Of a stretch of 64,000 nt of DNA, positions 10,267 to 18,947 are shown piece after piece. The DNA lies in assembly GCA_030758115.1 (NCBI GenBank), contig JANREX010000085.1, positions 1,655 through 65,654 on the forward strand, written 5' to 3'. The notes beneath the pieces are model-generated. The model was not told where the DNA came from, did not search any database, and saw nothing but the letters and a program-made list of their open reading frames with translations. Source of the DNA: Paracoccaceae bacterium. GTDB lineage: Bacteria; Pseudomonadota; Alphaproteobacteria; Rhodobacterales; Rhodobacteraceae. Position 1 is the stretch's first letter; the number at the start of each line of letters is the position of its first letter. The position numbers were made by a program, and so were the translations under genes.

Positions 10267-11181
10267 CTAGCGGTTGAAATGCAGCCGCAGGCCGGGGCTT
10301 GGCCAGCGCGCATGGTAAAGGCAACCGGTCCCCGAGGCGGTGATCCAGGCATCCTGCATGTCCGCGCCGCCAAAGCAGATATTGGTGATATAGGGATCGC
10401 CGGGTCCCGCAATGAAGCTGACAGGCCCGCCATCGGGTGGCACGATGCTGATCCCGCCGCGCATCAGCGTGGCGACACAGATCCTGCCATCCGCCTGCAC
10501 CGCAAGGCTGTCCAGCAGCTGATAATCGGGCAGGGTGGCCACCAGCCGTCCGGGCATGGTGAAGGGTTGGGGGGCGATCTGGCCGGGGGCGACCAGATCA
10601 AAGCTCCAGACACGGCCGGTGCGCGTCTCGGCCACATGCACCGTCTTGTCATCGGGTGACAGGCCGATGCCGTTCGGGGTGATCATGGGGGCGTTGACGC
10701 GCCGGATCTGGCTGCCATCGGCCTTGGCATAGTAGAATGCGCCATGATGCACATAGTCGGCTGTCGATTTGCCCAGATCGGTGAAGTAGAAACCGCCCTG
10801 CGCATCAAAGACGATATCGTTTGGCCCCCTGAGGGGCTGACCGTCGCAACTGTCATAGAGCGTCTCGAAGGCGCCCGTGTCGGGATCGACCTGCTGGATC
10901 GAGCCGGTGACATAGTCCGCGGGCGTGCCGACCGGCCGGGTGATCCCATCTGTCTGGGTCCACAGGAAACCACCGTTGTTGCAGACATAGATCATCCCGT
11001 CAGGGCCCACCGCCGCCCCGTTCGGGCCGCCACCCAGATGGGCAATCGTCTCGATCCGCCCATCGGGCTGCACCCGCGACAGGGTCTGGCGCTGGATCTC
11101 CACAAGGATCACAGATCCATCGGCCATCGCGATCGGTCCTTCGGGGAATTGCAGCCCCGCGCATACCTGTGTCAGTTCCAT
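10267..11181 (-). CDS. SMP-30/gluconolactonase/LRE family protein
   Basis: Starts MELTQVCAGLQFPEGPIAMADGSVILVEI; 'GPNDIVFDAQGGFYFTDLGKS'. Confidence 0.9.
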   Translation of the reverse strand: MELTQVCAGLQFPEGPIAMADGSVILVEIQRQTLSRVQPDGRIETIAHLGGGPNGAAVGPDGMIYVCNNGGFLWTQTDGITRPVGTPADYVTGSIQQVDPDTGAFETLYDSCDGQPLRGPNDIVFDAQGGFYFTDLGKSTADYVHHGAFYYAKADGSQIRRVNAPMITPNGIGLSPDDKTVHVAETRTGRVWSFDLVAPGQIAPQPFTMPGRLVATLPDYQLLDSLAVQADGRICVATLMRGGISIVPPDGGPVSFIAGPGDPYITNICFGGADMQDAWITASGTGCLYHARWPSPGLRLHFNR

Positions 11182-11409
11182 ATCCGGCCTTTCCTGCGCA
11201 TTCCCTGGTCGCCGGGGCAGCTGGCTGACCCGCGTTTCCCGATACTCACACCAACGCGATGCCGCGTCAGCCAAAAACTGCGCGCCGCAGCCTGCTGGTG
11301 CGGCTTTCGCGTGTCGCGGATCAAAGGATGAAGAAGGCGCATGCGGTGGACATGTGCGGGCTTGTGTGACCTTCTTGGTCTGAACACATCGCGATCACGG
11401 GAGGATGAC

Positions 11410-12180
11410 ATGGGAACCCTGGATGGAAAGCTGGCCTGGGTCACGGGGGCAGGGGGCGGCATCGGCGAGGCATCGGCCAAGGCGCTTGCCGCCAGCGGTG
11501 CAACGGTCGTGCTGTCCGGGCGGCGCCTGGCAGAGCTGGAGCGTGTCGCGGCCGAGATCGCAGCGGATGGCGGCAAGGCCGAGGCGTTGGCGCTGGATGT
11601 GACCGATGCCGCAGCCACGCAGGCGATCGCCGACGATCTGGCCAGCCGCTTCGGCGCGGTCGACATCTTCATGGCCAATGCCGGTATCAACGTGCCCAAC
11701 CGCGCGATGGACGCGATCACGGCGGTGGATTTCGCACGGGTCGTCGATATCAACCTGACCGGCGTGATGAACGGGGTTTTGGCGGTTCTGCCCCCGATGC
11801 GGGCCAAGGGGGGCGGCACGCTGATCCTGACCTCGTCCTGGGCGGGGCGGTATCCGTCGCGTCTGACCGGGCCGGCCTATAGCGCCTCGAAACATGCGGT
11901 GGTGGCGCTGAGCCATTCGATCAACCAGGATGAGGGCCGCAACGGGATCCGTTGCACGGCGCTGATGCCGGGCGAGGTTGCGACACCCATCCTGAAACTG
12001 CGCCCCAAACCGCCCTCGCCCGAGGATGTGGCGCGCATGCTCAAGGCCGAAGACCTGGGCGCGATCGTGCGCTACATCGCCGAGGCGCCCGCCCATGTCT
12101 GCCTGAACGAGATCCTGATCAGCCCCACCTGGAACCGCAGCTTCATCGGCATCGCCGAAATGGGCGGCGCCAAGCCCTGA
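11410..12180 (+). CDS. SDR family oxidoreductase
   Basis: TGAGGGIG nucleotide-binding motif, YSASKHA catalytic motif; ATG at 11410. Confidence 0.93.
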   Translation: MGTLDGKLAWVTGAGGGIGEASAKALAASGATVVLSGRRLAELERVAAEIAADGGKAEALALDVTDAAATQAIADDLASRFGAVDIFMANAGINVPNRAMDAITAVDFARVVDINLTGVMNGVLAVLPPMRAKGGGTLILTSSWAGRYPSRLTGPAYSASKHAVVALSHSINQDEGRNGIRCTALMPGEVATPILKLRPKPPSPEDVARMLKAEDLGAIVRYIAEAPAHVCLNEILISPTWNRSFIGIAEMGGAKP

Positions 12181-12194
12181 GGGGCGGCGGGGGA

Positions 12195-14231
12195 TCAGTT
12201 CCCCCGGCCATCCTTGTCGTCGGTCAGGTAGTCGGCGCGGGTTCTGACCTTGCGGGTCCTGTCGTCATGCGGGTCGAACCCCTGTTTGACGATTTCCTCG
12301 ACGCGGCAATTCTCGCACATGGTCAGCACGTTCAGGCGTTGCGCACCGTCCTCGCCCCGGAACATCCAGTGATCGGCCAGCCGGGACTGGATCCGCTCGA
12401 TGCCGGACCGCGTGGCGAAGGCCGTGCCGCAGATGGTGCAGCAAAATGGCGGCTCTTCGTGCAGGATGCGGCGCGGCGTGTCCCAGGCGGCGAAATCCAG
12501 TTGCGGGGTCAGGGTGATCGCGTTCTCCGGGCAGGTGGCCGCGCAGAGGCCGCATTGCACGCAGGCGCTTTCGGTAAAGCGCAACATGGGGGTTTCGGGA
12601 TTGTCCAGCAGGGCACCGGCCGGGCAGACCCCGGTGCAGGCCTGGCAGAGGGTGCAGGCGTCCGTATCGACGGTGACGCTGCCGAAGGGCGCGCCTTCGG
12701 CCAAGGGCAGCGTGGCGGCGGGCACGGGTGCGGCGCGGTTCATCTCGGCAAAGGCCATGACCAGAAGGCCGCGCTTGTCTGCGGGCGGCAGAAAGCCCGA
12801 TGGGCTTGCGGGGGCAGGTGCGACGGCCAGATCGGCCAGTGCCGCCTCCAGCGCGTCGGGATCATCCGTTTCGATCAGGGTGACCGGGCCATGGCCCATC
12901 GCATCGGCCACGGACCCCACAAGCGCGATGCTGGCGTGCAACCCGTCAAGGTCATGCTTGGGTTTGGCGCGCCCAAGGATGGCGACTGCGCCCGCCCCAT
13001 AGGCGAAGGCCGCTGCCATCACCTCGGGCCCGGCTTGCGTGATCTCGTTCAGGCCAAGCGGGATCACATGGGCGGGCAGGCCACGGCCATAGCGGCCCGC
13101 CGCGTTGATCAGCGGCTCGCCGTGATCGGCGTCATGCAACAGGATCGCGGGCGCGGTCTTTGCCCCGGCGGCATACCAGGCCTTGAGGGCCGCGCGCAGG
13201 CGCGCGGTCACGGTGGTGACATCGGGCAGCGCATAGGATGCGGCCCCGGTCGGGCAGGCGGCGGCGCATTGCCCGCAGCCCGCGCAGATCGCGGGGTCGA
13301 TCTGCACAGAGTCACCGTCGGGCGTGATCGCCCCGGTCGGACACAGCGACAGGCAGCGGGTGCATCCGGTGATGCCATTGCGCGAATGGGCGCAGAGATC
13401 CGCCAGGAAATCGATGAACACGGGCTTGTCGAATTGCCCGACCATCTGGCCTGCCTTCGCGATCACCTCGGCCACGGCGCGGGCATCCCTGGGATCGGCC
13501 CGCAGATAGCCGGGGCGCAGCTCATGGGCGGCGAACAGCGGCTGTCCGCCGGTCAGGTCCACGATCAGATCCGCGCGCGAGGTCGCGCCGTCACGCGCCG
13601 CGCCGAACCGCAGCGTTTCGCGGGACGAGGGGGCTGGCACGGCATAGGCATCGACCGCCAGCGTGAATTGCCCCAGATGGCCGGTCGCGGTGCGGATCCG
13701 GCCCTGCAGGACCGGAAAGCGCGTCTGGCGCGGCGGGGACAGTTTTGCGCCGGGTTGCAGCAGCACGGTGATGTCCAGCTGGTCCGCCAGGCTTGCTGCC
13801 GCATCGATGGCCACCTCGTCCCGTCCCAGGATCAGCGCCACGCCGTTGCTTTCAAGCGTGGTGACGCCGAAGGGTGCGGGCGCGACGGCGGCGGCGGCGA
13901 TCATCGCGGCCATCTTGGGCCCGCTGGTCTTGGCCTCGGCGGTCCAGCCCGCGGTTTCACGGATATTGGCGAAAGACAGCGCCAGATCGGGGGCCTCATC
14001 GGCGGCGATCTCCGAGAAAAGCGGGGCCTCCTGCGTGCAGGCCACGGTCACCGGCAGGCCCTTTGCAAGGGCGGCGCGGAAATGATCCAGATTGGCGCGG
14101 CACAACTGGGTGACGGATGCATCCCCCCCGCACCCGGCCCGGTTCAGCGCGCCCTCGTCCGGCGCCATCGTGCCTTCGCAGGTGCAGGTCAGGACTGTCC
14201 GGTTGGAATTCGCATTGGTTGTCATGGTCAT
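12195..14231 (-). CDS. Multi-cluster 4Fe-4S binding protein, formate dehydrogenase-associated
   Basis: Several CxxCxxCxxxC motifs: CTRCLSLCPTGA, CAGCGQCAAACP, CTLCQACTGVCP, CVQCGLCAATCP; extra C-terminal CCTICG...CENC. Coding part of the 812-aa ORF starts at MTMTTNANSN (14231). Confidence 0.88.
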   Translation of the reverse strand: MTMTTNANSNRTVLTCTCEGTMAPDEGALNRAGCGGDASVTQLCRANLDHFRAALAKGLPVTVACTQEAPLFSEIAADEAPDLALSFANIRETAGWTAEAKTSGPKMAAMIAAAAVAPAPFGVTTLESNGVALILGRDEVAIDAAASLADQLDITVLLQPGAKLSPPRQTRFPVLQGRIRTATGHLGQFTLAVDAYAVPAPSSRETLRFGAARDGATSRADLIVDLTGGQPLFAAHELRPGYLRADPRDARAVAEVIAKAGQMVGQFDKPVFIDFLADLCAHSRNGITGCTRCLSLCPTGAITPDGDSVQIDPAICAGCGQCAAACPTGAASYALPDVTTVTARLRAALKAWYAAGAKTAPAILLHDADHGEPLINAAGRYGRGLPAHVIPLGLNEITQAGPEVMAAAFAYGAGAVAILGRAKPKHDLDGLHASIALVGSVADAMGHGPVTLIETDDPDALEAALADLAVAPAPASPSGFLPPADKRGLLVMAFAEMNRAAPVPAATLPLAEGAPFGSVTVDTDACTLCQACTGVCPAGALLDNPETPMLRFTESACVQCGLCAATCPENAITLTPQLDFAAWDTPRRILHEEPPFCCTICGTAFATRSGIERIQSRLADHWMFRGEDGAQRLNVLTMCENCRVEEIVKQGFDPHDDRTRKVRTRADYLTDDKDGRGN

Positions 14232-14311
14232 GAGCACCCGGCCTGATCTATAACTCTGTTGCGTGGTTCTGACTGCTCTTGCAGTTGGTGGCAAGTGCGT
14301 TAGAAATGGAT

Positions 14312-14319
14312 TGTATACG
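14312..14319. promoter_or_regulatory. Candidate operator TGTATACG (near-palindrome TTGTATACGA)
   Basis: Lies in the divergent intergenic region between 14231 (-) and 14339 (+); resembles the TGTATACA palindrome at 17933. Confidence 0.35.
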
Positions 14320-14338
14320 ATTTTGACAAGGATAGGCC

Positions 14339-15070
14339 GTGGTGCTCGACAATCATTCAGCGCCCCGTTCCCTAGTGCTGCCACCGCCCTACACGGCGCA
14401 TTGGCTGGCGCAGGGGGACACCCAGAGGCAAGCATGCCTGCTGGCGCCCGATCACGGGGCAGGCACGCTTGTCTGGCATTGCAGCTTGCCGCAGGCGGGG
14501 CGGCGCGCCACCTCTGCCGGACGGTTCGATTTCGCGGTGGTCCTTGAGCCGGATGTGCCATTGGCCGAGGCGCGCAAGGCCTTCGTGCTGGGGATGCTGG
14601 CGCTGGGCGATGCGCTGGCCGCGCATTGCCCACCCGAGCGCGCGGTCACTTTCGGATGGCCCTCGGAATTGCGGCTTGATGCAGGTCGCCTTGGTGGCAT
14701 GCAGCTTTATCTGCCCGAGGGCGTGGCCGAGGATGAGGTGCCTGACTGGATGGTGCTGGGGGTCGAGCTGATCGCGGATCGTGATCACCTGACCGATCCC
14801 GGCAGCAAGCCCGGTTCGGTCTCTCTGAAGGAAGAGGATTTCACCGATCCGCCCGCGATCCTTGAAAGCTTTGCGTCCTACCTGATGCTGAACTTCGACC
14901 GCATGGCCCATGGCGGATATCCGGCGCTGGCGGCGCGCTACGGCGAAAAGATCGCATCCGGCGGAACGCTGGCCGAGGCGGTGGATGTGCAGGATGCCGT
15001 GGGACTCGCGCGCCTCGGGGATGCGCTGCAATCCGCGCCCTGGCGCGACGACACCGGACCAAGGCTGTGA
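14339..15070 (+). CDS. Biotin/lipoate--protein ligase-like protein (BPL/LplA-like, DUF4444-type C-terminus)
   Basis: 243 aa; 'FVLGMLALGDALAAHCPPERAVTFGWPSELRLDAGRLGGMQLYLPEGVAEDEVPDWMVLGVEL'. Confidence 0.75.
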   Translation: MVLDNHSAPRSLVLPPPYTAHWLAQGDTQRQACLLAPDHGAGTLVWHCSLPQAGRRATSAGRFDFAVVLEPDVPLAEARKAFVLGMLALGDALAAHCPPERAVTFGWPSELRLDAGRLGGMQLYLPEGVAEDEVPDWMVLGVELIADRDHLTDPGSKPGSVSLKEEDFTDPPAILESFASYLMLNFDRMAHGGYPALAARYGEKIASGGTLAEAVDVQDAVGLARLGDALQSAPWRDDTGPRL

Positions 15071-15636
15071 TCCGCCTGCCGCGCACGATCCGGCTTGACC
15101 GCTCGGACGAGGTGGTCTTCGCACAGGCCGCAACGCCTGGCGAATGGGCGGTTCCGGGGACATTCCTGTTCGCGGGCCGCGATCCCGACACGCTGGGCCG
15201 CAAGGAACAGATCGCCTTTCGTTCGGGCCTGCTGGGGGTGGAAAGCTTTGGCTGGTCCACGCTGGTCACAGTGACTTTCGTGCGCCCGTCCGACCGTGAC
15301 GCGGCGGTCGAAATGCTGGCCCGCCAGTTGATCGACAAGCTGGGCGCGCCCGATATGGCCGCAGCCCGTCCCGCCGCCGAAGAAGAGCTGACCCTGGCCG
15401 AGGATCTGTGCCGTGGTCATGCCGAAGGCACATTGATCGCCTTGCACCGCACCCAGGCCGATGGTGGTATAAGAGAGCAGTTTCGCACCTTGAAACCGCG
15501 CGACACCACGGCGTTCTCGGCCGGGTACCTGAGCGGGCATGACAAGGCGTTTCATGTCGTGGAAACCGACGAGGATGACGCGGAGGCCGAGCATTTCGAT
15601 CTGGCCTCGTTCATGGAAGAGAAGAGCACGTCATGA
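15067..15636 (+). CDS. DUF6505-like protein
   Basis: 189 aa; MIRLPRTIRLDRSDEVVFAQAATPGEWAVPGTFLF; GTGA overlap with the upstream gene. Confidence 0.7.
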   Translation: MIRLPRTIRLDRSDEVVFAQAATPGEWAVPGTFLFAGRDPDTLGRKEQIAFRSGLLGVESFGWSTLVTVTFVRPSDRDAAVEMLARQLIDKLGAPDMAAARPAAEEELTLAEDLCRGHAEGTLIALHRTQADGGIREQFRTLKPRDTTAFSAGYLSGHDKAFHVVETDEDDAEAEHFDLASFMEEKSTS

Positions 15637-16652
15637 GGGAATTCTGGGTCGCCTCCGGCCATCACCTGACACGCCTGGACGCCACCGGGCGCATGCAGGT
15701 CACGGATGAACTGATCCTGGCCTGGCTTGCCCGGCCCGAGATCGTGCCCCCCGCCGAAGCCTGTGCCGCCGAACGCGCCTTGCATGCCCGTCTGATGGCC
15801 ACGCCGCGCGCGCAGGTGTCGGTGATGGAGCGGGCCAATATCAAGGACCCGGATGCCCGCGAAAACTGGGAGTTCCTGCTGACCCTGCGCGACCGGCTTC
15901 TTGCGGCCGGGTCGATCGAGGCGGGATACCTTGGGCTGGTGCGTGACCGGGTGCGTCTGCCGCATCTGTTCTATGATCAGCTGGTGCAACTGATCCTGCG
16001 CAACGCGCTGGAGGGATGCGACGACGTGCATGTCCTGCGCGCCGCCGAGATGTTCTTTCGCCCGCAACGCGCCTTTCTGAATGACGGTGCGCTGATGCTG
16101 GCGGATGACGAGCTGGTGGCCGAACTGGAAGGCGAGATTCACAGCAACCCGCTGTTTGCCATGATGAACGGCGGCGTCGACTCGCTGGATGTGTTGAACG
16201 ACGAGAATGCCTGGACCTATTGGAGCAGGTCGGACGCGCATACGATGGTTCTGCCCTTCGGGTCGGACCCCAAGGCGCGCGCCGGTTTCGCCCGCGCCGT
16301 GGAGCGTTTCGTGCATCACCTGCTGGGCCAGCCTGTCAGCGTGACCCCGATGCTGAGCGCGAATGATGTCGATCTGCAATGGTATGTCGGCCTTGATCAG
16401 GCGGGCACCGAGGTGGGCAATGCCCTGTGGAATGGCCAGACGCCCACCGCGGCGCTGGTGGGGCTTTTCGCGCTGACCTTCGAGACATCCGATGGCGTTC
16501 TGCCGCAGATCGGATCGCAGCCCGTGTATCTTTTTGTCGGGTTGGATGGCAGCAATGTCATCCGCTTCAAGCCGCAGAACCTGGTGACAGGCCTGCCGCT
16601 GCTGGGTGACGGGATGGCCGGGGCCATACCCGCCGCGATGGGGCGCGCCTGA
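15633..16652 (+). CDS. DUF6352-like protein
   Basis: 339 aa; MREFWVASGHHLTRLDATGRMQVTDELILAWLARPEI; ATGA overlap with the upstream gene. Confidence 0.7.
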   Translation: MREFWVASGHHLTRLDATGRMQVTDELILAWLARPEIVPPAEACAAERALHARLMATPRAQVSVMERANIKDPDARENWEFLLTLRDRLLAAGSIEAGYLGLVRDRVRLPHLFYDQLVQLILRNALEGCDDVHVLRAAEMFFRPQRAFLNDGALMLADDELVAELEGEIHSNPLFAMMNGGVDSLDVLNDENAWTYWSRSDAHTMVLPFGSDPKARAGFARAVERFVHHLLGQPVSVTPMLSANDVDLQWYVGLDQAGTEVGNALWNGQTPTAALVGLFALTFETSDGVLPQIGSQPVYLFVGLDGSNVIRFKPQNLVTGLPLLGDGMAGAIPAAMGRA

Positions 16653-17188
16653 TGCCACGGGAGGTTTTGCGCCTTGCGGTCCTGGGCGTGTCGCACCCGC
16701 CCGCGAATGTCTGGGCCAGGCGCGTCGTGCGGCCTGCGGCCCTGATGGCCGAGATCCCGCCGCTGGAGCGCGGCGCGCTGATGACCGAACAGGGCGAGGT
16801 GCGCACCTATTACATGGGCGATCATGCGGTTGTCCTGCATTCGGGCGAAACCTCGCATTACATCGACAACCTGCGGGCCGCGCGCCCCTCGCTCTGGGTG
16901 TCTTGCGACGGTGATACGGTGCGGCTGGTCACGGCCGATCCCTATGAGGGCGAGGCGATGGCCAGTGATCCCGAACGCATCGTCGAGGCGCTGGCCATGC
17001 CGCCTGCCGTGGCCGCGCGGATCGAGGCGTTCATCGCCGCGCATCACGTGGAAGAGGTCTTTCACAAGCGCAAGCGCGTGCCGGTGAACATGGATCATGA
17101 TCCGCGTGCAAAACGGATCCTCACGGATGGCGAAAAATGGGTGCAATCGCGCGGCAAGGCCGGGCTGCCACCCAAGGGGGGAGAATGA
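16652..17188 (+). CDS. DUF3305-like protein
   Basis: 178 aa; 'VLGVSHPPANVWARRVVRPAALMAEIPPLE'; the next gene is DUF3306-like, a common pairing. Confidence 0.78.
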   Translation: MPREVLRLAVLGVSHPPANVWARRVVRPAALMAEIPPLERGALMTEQGEVRTYYMGDHAVVLHSGETSHYIDNLRAARPSLWVSCDGDTVRLVTADPYEGEAMASDPERIVEALAMPPAVAARIEAFIAAHHVEEVFHKRKRVPVNMDHDPRAKRILTDGEKWVQSRGKAGLPPKGGE

Positions 17189-17847
17189 CGGATCGCGAGG
17201 AGCGTGAGGGCGGCTTCCTGCGCAACTGGTCACGCAGGAAGCTGGCGGCGAAACGGGAAACCCCGGTTGTGGCCGAGGAGCCTGCAAAGCCTGCCGAACT
17301 GCCCGATCCGATCCAGGCGGAAGAGCCTGTCGATACGCAGGCCATCATCGATTCGCTTCCCTCGCTCGACGAGATCACCGCGGGTTTCGACATGAAGCCT
17401 TTCATGGCCAAGGGCGTTCCGGCCCATCTCAAGAATGCGGCGCTGCGCAAGATGTGGCTGGTCAACCCTGCGGTGCGCGATTACGCGGATCCTGCGGTGG
17501 ACTATGCCTGGGACTGGAACGCACCGGGCGGCGTGCCCGGCGGTGGCGGTGTCCTTTCGGGGCAAAGCGTTGAAAAGATGGTGAAGGATCTGATAGGAGA
17601 ACGGACCGAGCCGGAGTATGCTGACGCTGAAGCGACTGTCCCGGAGGAGACAGTGCGACCGCGCAAGGTCGCTCAGGTCACATCGGCCGAAGAGACACTG
17701 GATCCGGTCGCGCCGCAGCGTGATGAGGACAGCGACTCGCCAGATCCCGCGGTTGCCGAGAATCCCGTGACAGAGGATGAATCACCCCGGCAGGACCGCG
17801 TGGTTCTGGCGTCACAGCGACGGCACGGCGGTGCTGTTCCAGAGTGA
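17185..17847 (+). CDS. DUF3306-like protein
   Basis: MTDREEREGGFLRNWSRRKLAAK... 'PAHLKNAALRKMWLVNPAVRDYADPAVDYAWDWN'; ATG at 17185. Confidence 0.82.
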   Translation: MTDREEREGGFLRNWSRRKLAAKRETPVVAEEPAKPAELPDPIQAEEPVDTQAIIDSLPSLDEITAGFDMKPFMAKGVPAHLKNAALRKMWLVNPAVRDYADPAVDYAWDWNAPGGVPGGGGVLSGQSVEKMVKDLIGERTEPEYADAEATVPEETVRPRKVAQVTSAEETLDPVAPQRDEDSDSPDPAVAENPVTEDESPRQDRVVLASQRRHGGAVPE

Positions 17848-17932
17848 CACGTTGTTGGCAAAGCTAAGAAAAATCGACATCCAAACCTATAAATCCGATG
17901 TCACAAATTGTTGCCAAGCGTTTTGAAAACCG

Positions 17933-17953
17933 TGTATACAATATGGGTATACC
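17933..17953. promoter_or_regulatory. Paired palindromes TGTATACA (17933-17940) and GGTATACC (17946-17953)
   Basis: Two perfect 8-bp palindromes, centres 13 bp apart, ~50-70 bp upstream of the TorD-like gene. Confidence 0.5.
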
Positions 17954-18004
17954 GTAGAGCGCGAAACCTACATCGACATCGTTAGACCAGAGGTTGATAC
18001 CCTG

Positions 18005-18658
18005 ATGACAGCCAGCACAGCCCAGGCTGCGCCAGCCAGACCAGAGCACGAAGTGCTGAGGTCCCAGCAATGGGGTCTTCTGGCATCCTTGCTCGTTGCG
18101 GCGCCCGATCGGGACACGCTGGACCTGTTGGCCGGTTTGACAGGTGACGAGACGGCCCTCGGCCAAGCGTATGCGGTGCTTGCCAGAACGGCGGCAGAGG
18201 CCGATGCCGAGGACGTCGCGCGAGAGTTTTTCGAGCTTTTCGTCGGGGTCGGGCGCGGCGAGCTGCTGCCCTTTGCCTCTTTCTACATCACGGGATTCCT
18301 GAACGAGCGCCCGTTGGCCGATTTGCGCCACGACCTGCAGTTGATGGGCGTGGAGCGCGCCGCCGGGCGGTTCGAGCCCGAGGATCACATCGCCAGCCTG
18401 TCCGAGATCATGGCCGGGCTTGCCGTGGGCGACTTCGATGCCAGCGTGCTGGGTTGCGGCGCCGCCGGAGAAGCGGGTTTCTTCGCGCGCCATCTTGCCC
18501 CCTGGGTGGGGCAGTTCTTCGACGATCTGGCCGTGGCCCCCAGCGCGCGTTTCTATCGCGCGGTGGCAGAGGTCGGCCGGATTTTCACGGATATCGAAAT
18601 GCGGGCGTTCGAGCTTGAGGCGGCAGCGCATCGCGGTTCGGGCGGACGGACGGTTTGA
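18005..18658 (+). CDS. TorD/DmsD-family molecular chaperone for a molybdoenzyme
   Basis: 217 aa; 'FFELFVGVGRGELLPFASFYITGFLNERPLADLRHDLQLMG' and 'PEDHIASLSEIMAGL', TorD family motifs. Confidence 0.9.
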   Translation: MTASTAQAAPARPEHEVLRSQQWGLLASLLVAAPDRDTLDLLAGLTGDETALGQAYAVLARTAAEADAEDVAREFFELFVGVGRGELLPFASFYITGFLNERPLADLRHDLQLMGVERAAGRFEPEDHIASLSEIMAGLAVGDFDASVLGCGAAGEAGFFARHLAPWVGQFFDDLAVAPSARFYRAVAEVGRIFTDIEMRAFELEAAAHRGSGGRTV

Positions 18659-18734
18659 GATTTTGACACGGCAGAAGACATACCAGGCAGGGCACCAGAG
18701 CCTGCTGGCACAGGACGAACCCAGGGAGGATGAC

Positions 18735-18944
18735 ATGGCTGAAAGCATCAAGAAAGAAAAAGGCATAGGGCGGCGCGGGTTCTTTGGCGCAGTTGCTGCC
18801 GCTGCGACGACCAGTGTTGTCGCGGGTGGCGCGCAGCCTGTCTTTGCAGAGGAAACGGGCGATGAGCGGACCAAGGCGCGGTACAAGGAGACCGAGCATG
18901 TTCAGGCCTTCTACCGCACCAACCGTTATTACAAGGGAGCATAA
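18735..18944 (+). CDS. Small Tat-signal protein of the formate dehydrogenase operon
   Basis: 69 aa; MAESIKKEKGIGRRGFFGAVAAAATTSVVAGGAQPVFA; GRRGFFG Tat motif; 3 nt before fdhA. Confidence 0.85.
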   Translation: MAESIKKEKGIGRRGFFGAVAAAATTSVVAGGAQPVFAEETGDERTKARYKETEHVQAFYRTNRYYKGA

Positions 18945-18947
18945 GCC

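Noticed and set aside
11952-14246. 764-aa plus-strand ORF
   Set aside because: Overlaps the end of the SDR gene and lies antisense to the Cys-motif ferredoxin-like gene; composition is Gly/Arg/Gln shadow-like.
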